The notes: generated from the sequence alone by a model not told the origin. Positions 42,156 to 59,775 are shown, counted from the first letter of the stretch. The stretch: 64,000 nt of DNA from Pseudomonas sp. RIT-PI-r (GCF_001297015.1 NZ_LIGE01000038.1:50828-114827); one strand, 5' to 3'. A program made the numbers and translations.

Positions 42156-42791
42156 TTAACCGCGAGCCTTGGCTGCTGGACGTACAACCAGGTTGCCGCC
42201 AGTAGCGCCAGGAACAGCACCCTTGACCAACAACAGATTGCGTTCAGCGTCCACGCGCACTACTTCCAGGGACTGCACGGTCACGCGCTCAGCGCCCATA
42301 TGACCGGACATTTTTTTGCCCTTGAATACACGACCAGGAGTCTGGCACTGGCCGATAGAGCCTGGGACGCGGTGGGATACGGAGTTACCGTGGGTGTTAT
42401 CTTGCCCGCGGAAATTCCAACGCTTGATCGTACCCTGAAAGCCCTTACCCTTGGACTGACCGGTTACATCAACCAGTTGACCAGCGGCGAAGATTTCAGC
42501 GTTGATCAGATCGCCAGCCTGGTACTCGCCTTCTTCAAGACGGAATTCCATGGTGGTGCGACCAGCGGCAACGTTCGCTTTAGCGAAGTGGCCAGCCTGA
42601 GCTGCTGTTACACGCGAAGCACGACGCTCGCCGACAGTGACTTGCACTGCACGATAGCCATCGGTCTCTTCAGTTTTGAACTGGGTGACGCGATTCGGTT
42701 CGATCTCAATGACCGTGACCGGAATGGAGACACCTTCTTCGGTGAAAATACGGGTCATACCGCATTTACGACCGACTACACCAATAGTCAT
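42156..42791 (-). CDS. rplC: 50S ribosomal protein L3
   Basis: A 211-residue protein. The start MTIGVVGRKCGMTRIF at 42791 is chosen; 11 upstream in-frame residues are non-conserved. The central WNFRGQDNTHGNSVSHRVPG loop with the Gln methylated by PrmB in relatives is present. It is 80 bases after rpsJ. Confidence 0.98.
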   Translation of the reverse strand: MTIGVVGRKCGMTRIFTEEGVSIPVTVIEIEPNRVTQFKTEETDGYRAVQVTVGERRASRVTAAQAGHFAKANVAAGRTTMEFRLEEGEYQAGDLINAEIFAAGQLVDVTGQSKGKGFQGTIKRWNFRGQDNTHGNSVSHRVPGSIGQCQTPGRVFKGKKMSGHMGAERVTVQSLEVVRVDAERNLLLVKGAVPGATGGNLVVRPAAKARG

Positions 42792-42871
42792 GTTGTAAAC
42801 CTCATGAGTGTACGGGGCTTTCACCCGCTATGGCCGCCCATTTCAGAGCGTTACACGACTAAGACCGAGTC

Positions 42872-43183
42872 TTAGCCGAGGCTGATCTGCACTTCCACAC
42901 CGGCCGCAAGATCAAGCTTCATAAGAGCATCAACGGTTTTATCCGTTGGCTGGACGATGTCCAGAACGCGCTTATGAGTGCGGATTTCGTACTGGTCGCG
43001 CGCGTCTTTGTTGACGTGCGGAGAAACCAGAACGGTGAACCGCTCTTTACGGGTAGGCAGTGGAATTGGACCACGCACTTGAGCACCAGTACGTTTCGCG
43101 GTTTCCACGATTTCCTGGGTTGATTGGTCGATCAGGCGATGGTCAAAAGCCTTCAACCTGATACGGATTTGCTGATTTTGCAT
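42872..43183 (-). CDS. rpsJ: 30S ribosomal protein S10 / NusE
   Basis: A 103-residue protein ([20 protein letters not shown]) that also acts as NusE in antitermination with NusB and NusG. It is the first gene of the S10 group; promoter at 43246-43274. Confidence 0.98.
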
Positions 43184-43245
43184 TGGATTTCAGACTCCGG
43201 CTGCTATTCCCACCGAGCGCAATACGCCCGTTAAAAGGAGGCGCA

Positions 43246-43274
43246 ATTCTATAGACGCCCCAGATAGGTGTCAA
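43246..43274 (-). promoter_or_regulatory. Sigma-70-type promoter for the S10 group (rpsJ)
   Basis: Minus strand: TTGACA (43274-43269), a 17-base spacer, TAGAAT (43251-43246), with a GC-rich discriminator. It sits between the tuf terminator and rpsJ, so rpsJ is not dependent on str read-through. Confidence 0.85.
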
Positions 43275-43279
43275 CCCAA

Positions 43280-43308
43280 TAAAAAAGCCCCCGCTGAGCG
43301 GGGGCTTT
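43280..43308 (-). terminator. Terminator after first tuf gene
   Basis: Minus strand GCCCCCGCT-CA-GCGGGGGC followed by six T residues, 32 bases after the tuf stop; it ends the str operon. Confidence 0.92.
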
Positions 43309-43340
43309 CTCAAGTCAACAAGCAAACTCTATAAAAGAGA

Positions 43341-44534
43341 TTACTCGATGATTTTGGCTACGACGCCAGCGCCGACGGTACGACCGCCTTCACGGATAGC
43401 GAAACGCAGACCATCTTCCATCGCGATGGTTTTGATCAGGGTAACAGTCATCTGAATGTTATCACCTGGCATTACCATTTCAACGCCTTCTGGCAGCTCG
43501 CAGTTACCAGTCACGTCAGTAGTACGGAAGTAGAACTGTGGACGGTAGCCTTTGAAGAACGGAGTATGACGACCGCCTTCTTCCTTGCTCAGAACGTAAA
43601 CTTCTGCGGTGAACTTGGTGTGCGGCTTAACGGTACCCGGCTTAACCAGAACCTGACCACGCTCAACGTCGTCACGCTTGGTGCCACGCAGCAGTACGCC
43701 GCAGTTCTCGCCAGCACGACCTTCGTCGAGCAGCTTGCGGAACATTTCAACACCGGTGCAAGTAGTCACGGTGGTGTCACGCAGACCAACGATTTCCAGA
43801 GGATCCTGAACACGAACGATACCGCGCTCGATACGACCAGTCACAACAGTACCGCGACCAGAGATCGAGAATACGTCTTCGATTGGCATCAGGAACGGCT
43901 TGTCGGTCAGACGTACTGGTTCTGGGATGTAGCTGTCCAGAGTTTCAACCAGCTTCTTGACGGCAGTGGTGCCCATCTCGTTGTCGTCTTTGCCTTCCAG
44001 AGCCATACGAGCCGAACCGATGATGATTGGAGTGTCATCGCCCGGGAAGTCGTAGGTGGACAGCAGGTCGCGAACTTCCATCTCAACCAGTTCCAGCAGC
44101 TCAGCGTCGTCTACCAGGTCAGCCTTGTTCAGGAAAACCACGATGTACGGAACGCCAACCTGACGGGACAGCAGGATGTGCTCACGGGTTTGTGGCATCG
44201 GACCATCAGCGGCCGAGCAAACCAGAATAGCGCCGTCCATTTGAGCAGCACCGGTGATCATGTTCTTCACATAGTCAGCGTGACCTGGGCAGTCAACGTG
44301 AGCGTAGTGACGGATCTTCGAGTTGTACTCAACGTGTGCGGTGTTGATGGTGATACCGCGAGCTTTCTCTTCCGGTGCGCTGTCGATCTTGTCGAAGTCA
44401 ACGATTGCCGAACCGAAAACTTCGGAGCAAACGCGAGTCAGAGCAGCAGTCAGAGTGGTTTTACCGTGGTCAACGTGACCGATGGTGCCAACGTTGACGT
44501 GCGGTAGGGAACGATCAAATTTTTCTTTAGCCAC
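43341..44534 (-). CDS. tufA: Elongation factor Tu, first copy (str operon)
   Basis: A 397-residue GTPase carrying aminoacyl-tRNA to the ribosome. G1 is GHVDHGKTTL, G3 is DCPGHADYV, G4 is NKADL; domains 2 and 3 are complete. The protein looks identical to the second copy at 59905-61098. This copy begins with GTG (the other with ATG) after AGGAG. It is 31 bases from fusA, the last gene of rpsL-rpsG-fusA-tufA. Confidence 0.98.
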   Translation of the reverse strand: MAKEKFDRSLPHVNVGTIGHVDHGKTTLTAALTRVCSEVFGSAIVDFDKIDSAPEEKARGITINTAHVEYNSKIRHYAHVDCPGHADYVKNMITGAAQMDGAILVCSAADGPMPQTREHILLSRQVGVPYIVVFLNKADLVDDAELLELVEMEVRDLLSTYDFPGDDTPIIIGSARMALEGKDDNEMGTTAVKKLVETLDSYIPEPVRLTDKPFLMPIEDVFSISGRGTVVTGRIERGIVRVQDPLEIVGLRDTTVTTCTGVEMFRKLLDEGRAGENCGVLLRGTKRDDVERGQVLVKPGTVKPHTKFTAEVYVLSKEEGGRHTPFFKGYRPQFYFRTTDVTGNCELPEGVEMVMPGDNIQMTVTLIKTIAMEDGLRFAIREGGRTVGAGVVAKIIE

Positions 44535-44565
44535 GACAATTAACTCCTAGCCTAAAGGGGCTGAA

Positions 44566-46671
44566 TCAGCCTTGTTTTTTGGTTACGGATTCGACGATGT
44601 GCGACGGAGCCGTATCGTATTTTTTGAATTCCATAGAGTAGCTTGCGCGACCCTGAGACATGGAACGAACGTCGGTCGCATAACCGAACATCTCACCCAG
44701 TGGAACCTCGGCACGGATAACCTTGCCGGACACTGTGTCTTCCATACCCTGGATCATGCCGCGACGACGGTTAAGGTCGCCCATCACATCACCCATATAG
44801 TCTTCAGGCGTAACAACCTCTACAGCCATGATCGGCTCAAGCAACTCACCACCGCCCTTCTGGGCCAGTTGCTTGGTCGCCATGGATGCAGCCACTTTAA
44901 ACGCCATCTCGTTGGAGTCGACGTCGTGGTAAGAACCATCGAACACGGTAGCCTTCAGGCCGATCAGCGGATAGCCGGCAACTACGCCGTTCTTCATCTG
45001 CTCTTCGATACCCTTCTGGATAGCCGGGATGTATTCCTTAGGAACCACACCACCTACTACTTCGTTCACGAATTGCAGACCTTCCTGACCTTCGTCAGCA
45101 GGAGCAAAACGGATCCAGCAGTGACCGAACTGACCACGACCGCCGGACTGACGAACGAACTTGCCTTCGATTTCACAGTTCTTCGTGATGCGCTCACGAT
45201 ACGAAACCTGAGGCTTGCCGATGTTGGCTTCGACGTTGAACTCACGGCGCATCCGGTCAACCAGGATGTCCAGGTGCAGCTCGCCCATGCCGGAGATGAT
45301 CGTTTGACCAGTCTCTTCATCAGTTTTAACGCGGAAAGACGGGTCTTCCTGGGCCAGCTTGCCCAGTGCGATACCCATTTTTTCCTGGTCATCCTTGGTC
45401 TTAGGCTCTACGGCAACCGAAATAACCGGCTCCGGGAAGTCCATGCGAACCAGGATGATTGGCTTGTCAGCGTTGCAGAGGGTTTCACCAGTGGTGACGT
45501 CCTTCATGCCGATCAGGGCCGCGATGTCGCCAGCGCGTACTTCCTTGATCTCTTCACGGGCGTTTGCGTGCATTTGCACCATACGACCCACGCGCTCTTT
45601 CTTGCCTTTAACCGAGTTGATCACGCCGTCGCCGGAGGCCAACACGCCCGAGTAAACGCGGACGAAAGTCAAAGTACCCACGAATGGGTCGGTAGCGATC
45701 TTGAACGCCAGAGCCGAGAACGGCTCATTGTCGTCTGCATGACGCTCCATCTCTTCTTCCTCGTTATCAGGGTTGGTACCCTTGATAGCAGGAATGTCGG
45801 TTGGAGCAGGCAGGTAGTCGATAACGGCGTCGAGAACCAAGGGAACACCCTTGTTCTTGAAGGAGGAACCGCAAACAGCCAAGACGATCTCACCAGCGAT
45901 AGTACGCTGACGCAGAGCAGCCTTGATTTCCACGTTGGTGAGTTCTTCACCTTCGAGGTACTTGTTCATCAGCTCTTCACTGGCTTCGGCAGCAGCCTCA
46001 ACCATGTTGTTACGCCACTCGTCAGCCAGCTCCTGCAGTTCTGCAGGGATAGGCTTGCGAACAGGCACCATACCTTTGTCAGCATCGTTCCAGTACACAG
46101 CTTCCATGTTGATCAGATCGATCTGACCCTGGAAGTTGTCTTCGGAACCGATAGCCAACTGGATCGGCACCGGAGTGTGACCCAGACGTTGCTTGATCTG
46201 GCCGATCACGCGCAGGAAGTTGGCACCAGCACGGTCCATCTTGTTTACATAAACAAGACGTGGAACGCCGTATTTGTTGGCTTGACGCCATACGGTTTCC
46301 GACTGAGGCTCAACACCCGAAGTACCGCAGAACACAACGACAGCGCCGTCGAGTACGCGCAGGGAACGCTCAACTTCAATAGTGAAGTCAACGTGGCCCG
46401 GGGTATCGATTACGTTAAAGCGATGCTCGTCCTTGTACTGCTTCTCGGAACCTTTCCAGAAGGCGGTGATAGCAGCAGAAGTAATGGTAATACCACGCTC
46501 CTGCTCCTGCACCATCCAGTCTGTGGTCGCGGCGCCATCATGCACCTCGCCCATTTTGTGACTTTTGCCGGTGTAAAAAAGGACGCGCTCGGTGGTGGTG
46601 GTTTTGCCAGCATCCACGTGAGCGACGATACCGATGTTACGGTAGCGGCTAATCGGAGTAGTACGAGCCAT
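44566..46671 (-). CDS. fusA: Elongation factor G
   Basis: A 701-residue translocation GTPase with G1 AHVDAGKTTTTERVL, G3 DTPGHVDF and G4 NKMDRAGANF, followed by domains II-V. The domain III/V regions where aminoglycoside and fusidic-acid changes occur show nothing obviously unusual. It is 30 bases after rpsG. Confidence 0.98.
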   Translation of the reverse strand: MARTTPISRYRNIGIVAHVDAGKTTTTERVLFYTGKSHKMGEVHDGAATTDWMVQEQERGITITSAAITAFWKGSEKQYKDEHRFNVIDTPGHVDFTIEVERSLRVLDGAVVVFCGTSGVEPQSETVWRQANKYGVPRLVYVNKMDRAGANFLRVIGQIKQRLGHTPVPIQLAIGSEDNFQGQIDLINMEAVYWNDADKGMVPVRKPIPAELQELADEWRNNMVEAAAEASEELMNKYLEGEELTNVEIKAALRQRTIAGEIVLAVCGSSFKNKGVPLVLDAVIDYLPAPTDIPAIKGTNPDNEEEEMERHADDNEPFSALAFKIATDPFVGTLTFVRVYSGVLASGDGVINSVKGKKERVGRMVQMHANAREEIKEVRAGDIAALIGMKDVTTGETLCNADKPIILVRMDFPEPVISVAVEPKTKDDQEKMGIALGKLAQEDPSFRVKTDEETGQTIISGMGELHLDILVDRMRREFNVEANIGKPQVSYRERITKNCEIEGKFVRQSGGRGQFGHCWIRFAPADEGQEGLQFVNEVVGGVVPKEYIPAIQKGIEEQMKNGVVAGYPLIGLKATVFDGSYHDVDSNEMAFKVAASMATKQLAQKGGGELLEPIMAVEVVTPEDYMGDVMGDLNRRRGMIQGMEDTVSGKVIRAEVPLGEMFGYATDVRSMSQGRASYSMEFKKYDTAPSHIVESVTKKQG

Positions 46672-46701
46672 AAAGCCCTCGCAAAATTAGTGAAGCTAAA
46701 A

Positions 46702-47175
46702 TTAGAAGCGGTAGTGCGAGAAAGCTTTGTTAGCTTCAGCCATACGGTGCACGTCTTCACGCTTCTTAACAGCAGCACCTTTACCTTCAGCAGCATCCAG
46801 CAGTTCGCCAGCCAAACGCAGAGCCATAGACTTCTCGCCACGCTTACGTGCGAAGTCTACCAACCAGCGCATTGCCAGAGCGTTACGACGGGAAGGACGA
46901 ACCTCGACCGGAACCTGGTAAGTAGCACCACCAACGCGGCGCGACTTCACTTCGACCAGCGGAGCGATGGCGTCGAGTGCTTTTTCGAAGAGTTCCAGGG
47001 GATCGGTGCCAGCCTTACGGGTCGCAACGGTTTCCAGGGCACCATAAACGATACGCTCGGCAACGGCTTTCTTGCCGCTTTCCATAACGTGGTTCATGAA
47101 TTTGGCGAGGATCTGGCTTCCGTATTTCGGATCGTCCAGAATCTCACGCTTTGCTGCTACGCGACGTCTTGGCAT
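46702..47175 (-). CDS. rpsG: 30S ribosomal protein S7
   Basis: A 157-residue head-nucleating protein (MPRRRVAAKREILDDPKYGS). In E. coli S7 represses the str operon by binding the rpsL-rpsG gap; the equivalent gap here is 107 bases (47176-47282). The feature is complete. Confidence 0.98.
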   Translation of the reverse strand: MPRRRVAAKREILDDPKYGSQILAKFMNHVMESGKKAVAERIVYGALETVATRKAGTDPLELFEKALDAIAPLVEVKSRRVGGATYQVPVEVRPSRRNALAMRWLVDFARKRGEKSMALRLAGELLDAAEGKGAAVKKREDVHRMAEANKAFSHYRF

Positions 47176-47282
47176 GATAAGCCCTCAAGCGGTCTTCAGG
47201 TTAGCTCGGGACAGATCCAATGGATGCGTGCCCGACCTTACTCTTATCGACTCAATAAAATGAAAATCTGCAAAACGGCCGA

Positions 47283-47654
47283 TTACTTCGGACGCTTGGT
47301 ACCGTACTTCGAACGACCCTGGTTACGACCTTTAACGCCGGAAGTATCCAAGGAGCCGCGAACGGTGTGGTAACGAACACCTGGCAAGTCTTTTACACGA
47401 CCGCCACGAATCAGTACCACGCTGTGCTCTTGCAGGTTGTGACCTTCACCACCGATGTACGAGGAAACCTCGAAACCGTTGGTCAGGCGCACACGGCATA
47501 CTTTACGCAGTGCCGAGTTAGGTTTTTTCGGCGTAGTGGTGTACACACGGGTGCACACGCCACGACGTTGCGGGCAGTTCTGCAGCGCAGGCACGTCGGA
47601 TTTCTCGACGATACGCTTACGCGGCTGACGTACCAGCTGGTTGATAGTTGCCAT
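47283..47654 (-). CDS. rpsL: 30S ribosomal protein S12
   Basis: A 123-residue decoding-centre protein. The streptomycin-relevant sites [11 protein letters not shown] (Lys43 region) and [13 protein letters not shown] (Lys88 region) are wild type. It is the first gene of the str operon and has its own promoter at 47746-47774. Confidence 0.98.
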
Positions 47655-47745
47655 CTACTAGCTCCACTGTTGTCTTGCGACGCTATTGTCTTGCAAGAAA
47701 AGCAAAATGGCAGGAACGAATTCCCGCCAAATTTAGGGGATCAAG

Positions 47746-47774
47746 AGTCTAAAGAGGATCTTGTCCCCAGTCAA
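47746..47774 (-). promoter_or_regulatory. Sigma-70-type promoter for the str operon (rpsL)
   Basis: Minus strand: TTGACT (47774-47769), a 17-base spacer, TAGACT (47751-47746), about 90 bases before rpsL. The rest of the 216-base gap to rpoC shows C/G-rich sequence but no clear rpoC terminator. Confidence 0.82.
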
Positions 47775-47870
47775 GGCAAGGCCCCGACCTCCCCGCCCCC
47801 CGAACCTCGACAAATTGTCTCGATTCGATGAACGGAGCGATCAGGGCCTTACGCTCATTTATCGCAGAAC

Positions 47871-52070
<4,200 letters not shown>

Positions 52071-52134
52071 GGCCTTTCCTCCTGGCGGAGCAGAGAGCGG
52101 GCAATCCTGCCCCGCTCTCGATTCGCGTCACGTG

Positions 52135-56208
<4,074 letters not shown>

Positions 56209-56353
56209 CAGCGTTCCCCAGCTTGGTCACCTGCTTGTTTGGCCCCTCCCGACGGGAGCAGCCAGAAAATCGTGCAAACCCCATGGTTTGCGCCACCGCA
56301 TCGGGTGGTTACAGCGCCTTTATCAGCACCGACCCAGTCGGCTGCCAATAACG

Positions 56354-56383
56354 GAAAAAGGCCGGTGGCAAGAGCCACCAGCC
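56354..56383 (-). terminator. Attenuator-like hairpin between rplL and rpoB
   Basis: Minus strand GGCTGGTGGC-TCTT-GCCACCGGCC followed by TTTTT, 47 bases after rplL. In E. coli a partial terminator at this place sets the ribosomal-protein to polymerase ratio; the same job is likely here. Confidence 0.82.
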
Positions 56384-56429
56384 ATCAGCCTGTCGCTTGA
56401 CGCTCGGGCTGGAGGAGCAAAGTCGATAC

Positions 56430-56795
56430 TTATTTCAGCTCGACTTTAGCGCCTGCTTCTTCCAGCTTCTTCTTGGCGTCTTCAGCAGCTTCTTTCGAAA
56501 CGCCTTCAGCTACAACCTGAGGAGCGCCGTCTACTTTCTCTTTGGCTTCTTTCAGGCCCAGACCGGTCAGTTCACGAACTGCCTTGATCACGTTAACCTT
56601 CTTCTCGCCGGCTTCCAGCAGAACAACGTTGAACTCGGTTTGCTCTTCAACAACAGCGGCAGCAGCAGCTGGACCAGCCGAAGCAGCGGCAGCGGATACG
56701 CCGAACTTCTCTTCCATTGCCTTGATCAGCTCAACGATTTCCAGAACCGATTTTTCGCCGATTGCGTCGATGATTTGTTCGTTAGTCAGAGACAT
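56430..56795 (-). CDS. rplL: 50S ribosomal protein L7/L12
   Basis: A 121-residue stalk protein: N-terminal dimer domain, Ala-rich hinge (SAAAASAGPAAAAAVV), and C-terminal factor-binding domain (FNVVLLEAGEKKVNVIKAVR). It is 78 bases after rplJ. Confidence 0.98.
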   Translation of the reverse strand: MSLTNEQIIDAIGEKSVLEIVELIKAMEEKFGVSAAAASAGPAAAAAVVEEQTEFNVVLLEAGEKKVNVIKAVRELTGLGLKEAKEKVDGAPQVVAEGVSKEAAEDAKKKLEEAGAKVELK

Positions 56796-56873
56796 GACTT
56801 ATTTCCTGAATTGGGGGATAGCCTGGAGGCCATCGAAATAAACAAAAATACGCGAGAGAGGAAACGCTCAGCC

Positions 56874-57374
56874 TCAGGCTGCAGCAGCTTCTTTCTGGTC
56901 GCGAAGTGCCGCCAGAGTACGAGCCAATTTGCTGGTAGCGCCTTGAATCACGCTCATCAGCTGGGAAATTGCTTCGTCACGGGTCGGCAGGCTTGCCAGA
57001 ACGTCGATCTGATTAGCTGCGAGGAACTTGCCCTCGAACGCAGCTGCCTTGATCTCGAACTTGTCCTGACCTTTAGCGAACTCTTTGAACAGACGAGCAG
57101 CAGCGCCCGGGTGTTCGTTGGAGAATGCGATCAAGGTCGGGCCGGTGAACACGTCGTTGAGAACACTGTATTCAGTGTCAGCAACAGCGCGCTTGAGCAG
57201 GGTGTTACGTACAACACGTACGTAAACGCCAGCTTCACGAGCCTCTTTACGGAGTCCGGTCATTGCGCCTACTGTTACGCCACGTGCATCAACCACGACA
57301 GCGGACAGAGCGACTTTGGCAGCCTCGTTGACTTCAGCGACGATGGCCTTCTTGTCTTCGAGATTAATTGCCAC
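56874..57374 (-). CDS. rplJ: 50S ribosomal protein L10
   Basis: A 166-residue stalk-base protein (MAINLEDKKAIVAEVNEAAK) that holds L7/L12 dimers. L10 complexes usually repress their own operon by binding the leader, which here is the 200-base gap to rplA. Confidence 0.98.
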   Translation of the reverse strand: MAINLEDKKAIVAEVNEAAKVALSAVVVDARGVTVGAMTGLRKEAREAGVYVRVVRNTLLKRAVADTEYSVLNDVFTGPTLIAFSNEHPGAAARLFKEFAKGQDKFEIKAAAFEGKFLAANQIDVLASLPTRDEAISQLMSVIQGATSKLARTLAALRDQKEAAAA

Positions 57375-57574
57375 GGGTTTAACTCCTGCTTGTTACCGTT
57401 TCATTCGATCGGAACCGAATGTCGTTTTGGTGTCTGATTCGGTAAGGAACCGGGAGCACCATCTGCGTAGGCTGATGGTTTAAGACTTGCGTCGCCTACG
57501 GTCTTGGATAGCCCCCGCCAGGCAGGGACCCCAATCTTTCAATTGGCGCGAAAAAAATCGCGCCAACCTTTGTC
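57375..57574 (-). promoter_or_regulatory. rplJ leader (L10 leader RNA candidate) with hairpins
   Basis: The 200-base rplA-rplJ gap contains a perfect nine-base hairpin TTGGCGCGA/TCGCGCCAA (57543-57566) with a T-rich loop just after rplA. Further toward rplJ are paired elements such as CGTAGGC/GCCTACG (about 57465-57500) and GGTTCC/GGAACC (about 57410-57455). The length and place fit the L10 autoregulatory leader; no covariance model was run. Confidence 0.6.
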
Positions 57575-58270
57575 TTACGCGTCCAGCGAGCTCTGGTCGA
57601 TAACCAGACCTGGGCCCATAGTGGTGCTCAGGGTAACGCGCTTGACGTAAATACCTTTCGAGGAAGCTGGCTTGATACGCTTCAGATCAGCGATCAGGGC
57701 TTCAACGTTTTCCTTCAGTTTGACGGCGTCGAAGCCCATCTTGCCAACGGAAGTGTGAATGATGCCGTTTTTGTCGGTGCGATAACGAACCTGACCAGCT
57801 TTAGCGTTTTTAACCGCGGTAGCTACGTCTGGAGTTACGGTACCAACCTTAGGGTTAGGCATCAGACCACGTGGGCCGAGGATCTGACCCAGTTGACCTA
57901 CAACGCGCATGGCATCCGGGGATGCGATCACTACGTCATAGTTCAGGTCGCCGCCTTTCATTTCGGCAGCCAGGTCGTCCATACCTACGCGATCAGCGCC
58001 GGCAGCCAGAGCGGCTTCAGCAGCCGGACCCTGGGTGAACACAGCAACGCGAACAGTCTTGCCAGTGCCGTGCGGCAGCACAGTAGCGCTACGAACAACC
58101 TGGTCGGACTTACGCGGGTCTACACCCAGATTTACAGCAACGTCGAACGACTCGCTGAACTTGACAGTCGACAGCTCAGCCAGCAGGGCAGCAGCGTCTA
58201 CAATATTGTAGGCCTTGCCTGCTTCGATTTTGCCGGCGATAGCCTTTTGACGCTTGGTCAGCTTAGCCAT
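57575..58270 (-). CDS. rplA: 50S ribosomal protein L1
   Basis: A 231-residue stalk protein (GRKSDQV-like VDPRKSDQVVRSATVLPHGT; LGPRGLMPNPKVGTV). In E. coli L1 represses rplKA by binding the rplK leader. Its start shares one base with the rplK stop. Confidence 0.98.
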   Translation of the reverse strand: MAKLTKRQKAIAGKIEAGKAYNIVDAAALLAELSTVKFSESFDVAVNLGVDPRKSDQVVRSATVLPHGTGKTVRVAVFTQGPAAEAALAAGADRVGMDDLAAEMKGGDLNYDVVIASPDAMRVVGQLGQILGPRGLMPNPKVGTVTPDVATAVKNAKAGQVRYRTDKNGIIHTSVGKMGFDAVKLKENVEALIADLKRIKPASSKGIYVKRVTLSTTMGPGLVIDQSSLDA

Positions 58271-58701
58271 TACACACCCTCCACGTTAAGGCCCATGCTA
58301 CGAGCAGAACCGGCGATAGTACGCACGGCTGCATCCATATCAGCTGCAGTCAGATCCGCGTTTTTGGTTTTCGCGATTTCTTCCAGCTGAGCACGGGTAA
58401 CAGTGCCAACCTTAACGGTGTTCGGACGAGCGGAACCGCTGGTCAGACCGGCCGCCTTCTTCAGCAGAACCGAAGCAGGGGTGGATTTGGTTTCAAAAGT
58501 GAAGCTACGGTCGCTGTAGACAGTGATGATCACTGGAGTCGGCAGACCTGCTTCAAGACCCTGAGTACGGGCGTTGAAAGCCTTGCAGAATTCCATGATG
58601 TTCACGCCGTGCTGACCCAGAGCAGGACCAACAGGTGGGCTTGGGTTAGCCTGAGCGGCCTTCACTTGCAGCTTGATGTAAGCGGTAATTTTCTTGGCCA
58701 T
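58270..58701 (-). CDS. rplK: 50S ribosomal protein L11
   Basis: A 143-residue protein at the GTPase centre (MAKKITAYIKLQVKAAQANP; VGPALGQHGVNIMEFCKAFN), start at 58701. It is the first gene of the rplKAJL-rpoBC group and is separated from nusG by a terminator. Confidence 0.98.
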   Translation of the reverse strand: MAKKITAYIKLQVKAAQANPSPPVGPALGQHGVNIMEFCKAFNARTQGLEAGLPTPVIITVYSDRSFTFETKSTPASVLLKKAAGLTSGSARPNTVKVGTVTRAQLEEIAKTKNADLTAADMDAAVRTIAGSARSMGLNVEGV

Positions 58702-58775
58702 GAGGCACTCCAATTACGGGTTCGAACGCCTCGAAAGGCTCCCCGGTTACTTGCGCGTTTATCCCAGTGACGACA

Positions 58776-58803
58776 AAACCCCACAGCCTAGGGCTGCGGG
58801 GTT
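58776..58803 (-). terminator. Terminator after nusG
   Basis: Minus strand AACCCCGCAGCC-CTA-GGCTGTGGGGTT followed by TTG, 15 bases after the nusG stop; the stem has one G-T pair. Confidence 0.85.
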
Positions 58804-58818
58804 GGGATGCTTGTCCAG

Positions 58819-59352
58819 TTAGACCTTTTCGACCTGACTGAACTCCAACTCTACCGGGGTAGAGCGACCGAAAATGAGCACTGCCACTTGGATCCGGCTC
58901 TTTTCGTAGTTAACTTCTTCAACGACGCCATTGAAATCAGCAAATGGGCCATCATTGACTCGCACCGTTTCACCTGGCTCGAAGAGAGTCTTCGGCTTAG
59001 GCTTGTCGCTACCATCAGCAACACGACGCAGAATTGCTTCCGCCTCTTTATCGGTGATTGGCGCAGGCTTATCAGCAGTACCGCCGATAAAACCCATCAC
59101 CCGAGGGGTATCCTTGACCAAGTGCCAAGTACCCTCATTCATATCCATCTGAACCAGCACATAGCCTGGAAAGAACTTTCGTTCGCTTTTGCGTTTCTGG
59201 CCATTACGCATTTCAACCACTTCTTCAGTGGGAACCAGAATCTCGCCGAAGCCATCTTCCATGCCAGCCAGCTTTACGCGCTCGACGAGCGAGCGCATTA
59301 CATGCTTCTCGTAACCCGAGTAAGCATGCACAACGTACCAACGCTTAGCCAC
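58819..59352 (-). CDS. nusG: Transcription termination/antitermination factor NusG
   Basis: A 177-residue protein: N-terminal RNA-polymerase-binding NGN domain (RWYVVHAYSGYEKHVMRSL) and C-terminal KOW domain (GETVRVNDGPFADFNGVVEE) that binds S10 or Rho. It is nine bases after secE. Confidence 0.98.
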   Translation of the reverse strand: MAKRWYVVHAYSGYEKHVMRSLVERVKLAGMEDGFGEILVPTEEVVEMRNGQKRKSERKFFPGYVLVQMDMNEGTWHLVKDTPRVMGFIGGTADKPAPITDKEAEAILRRVADGSDKPKPKTLFEPGETVRVNDGPFADFNGVVEEVNYEKSRIQVAVLIFGRSTPVELEFSQVEKV

Positions 59353-59361
59353 GGGACACCC

Positions 59362-59730
59362 TTAGCCGACAATCAAGGAAACAAGCCAGCCGAGCAGGGA
59401 ATCAAGACCCCACAACAGCAACGCCATAACCAGAACAACAGCCACCACGATAAGGGTGGTCTGCGTGGTTTCTTGGCGAGTTGGCCACACGACTTTACGA
59501 ATTTCGGTGCGAGCTTCCTTAACCAGTACAAAGAAAGACTTGCCCTTCGCCGTTTGCAAGCCTACAAAGGCAGCTACAGCAGCAATGACAAGCAATGCGA
59601 GTACACGGTACAGGATCGGCGAAGCAGAGTAATACTGATTGCCAACAACGCCAACAACCACCAAAGCGACTACTACAAGCCACTTGAGCAGATCGAAGCG
59701 AGAGCCTTGAGCTTCAGCTTTAGGAGTCAT
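59362..59730 (-). CDS. secE: Preprotein translocase subunit SecE
   Basis: A 122-residue membrane protein with three transmembrane helices (about 15-33, 38-58, 92-115) and the conserved amphipathic block EARTEIRKVVWPTRQETTQT. It clamps SecY in the SecYEG channel. It is 45 bases after tRNA-Trp. Confidence 0.97.
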   Translation of the reverse strand: MTPKAEAQGSRFDLLKWLVVVALVVVGVVGNQYYSASPILYRVLALLVIAAVAAFVGLQTAKGKSFFVLVKEARTEIRKVVWPTRQETTQTTLIVVAVVLVMALLLWGLDSLLGWLVSLIVG

Positions 59731-59775
59731 CTATGAAGATCCTGTGAAAAGAAAGCCAGACACACGAAGTGAATC

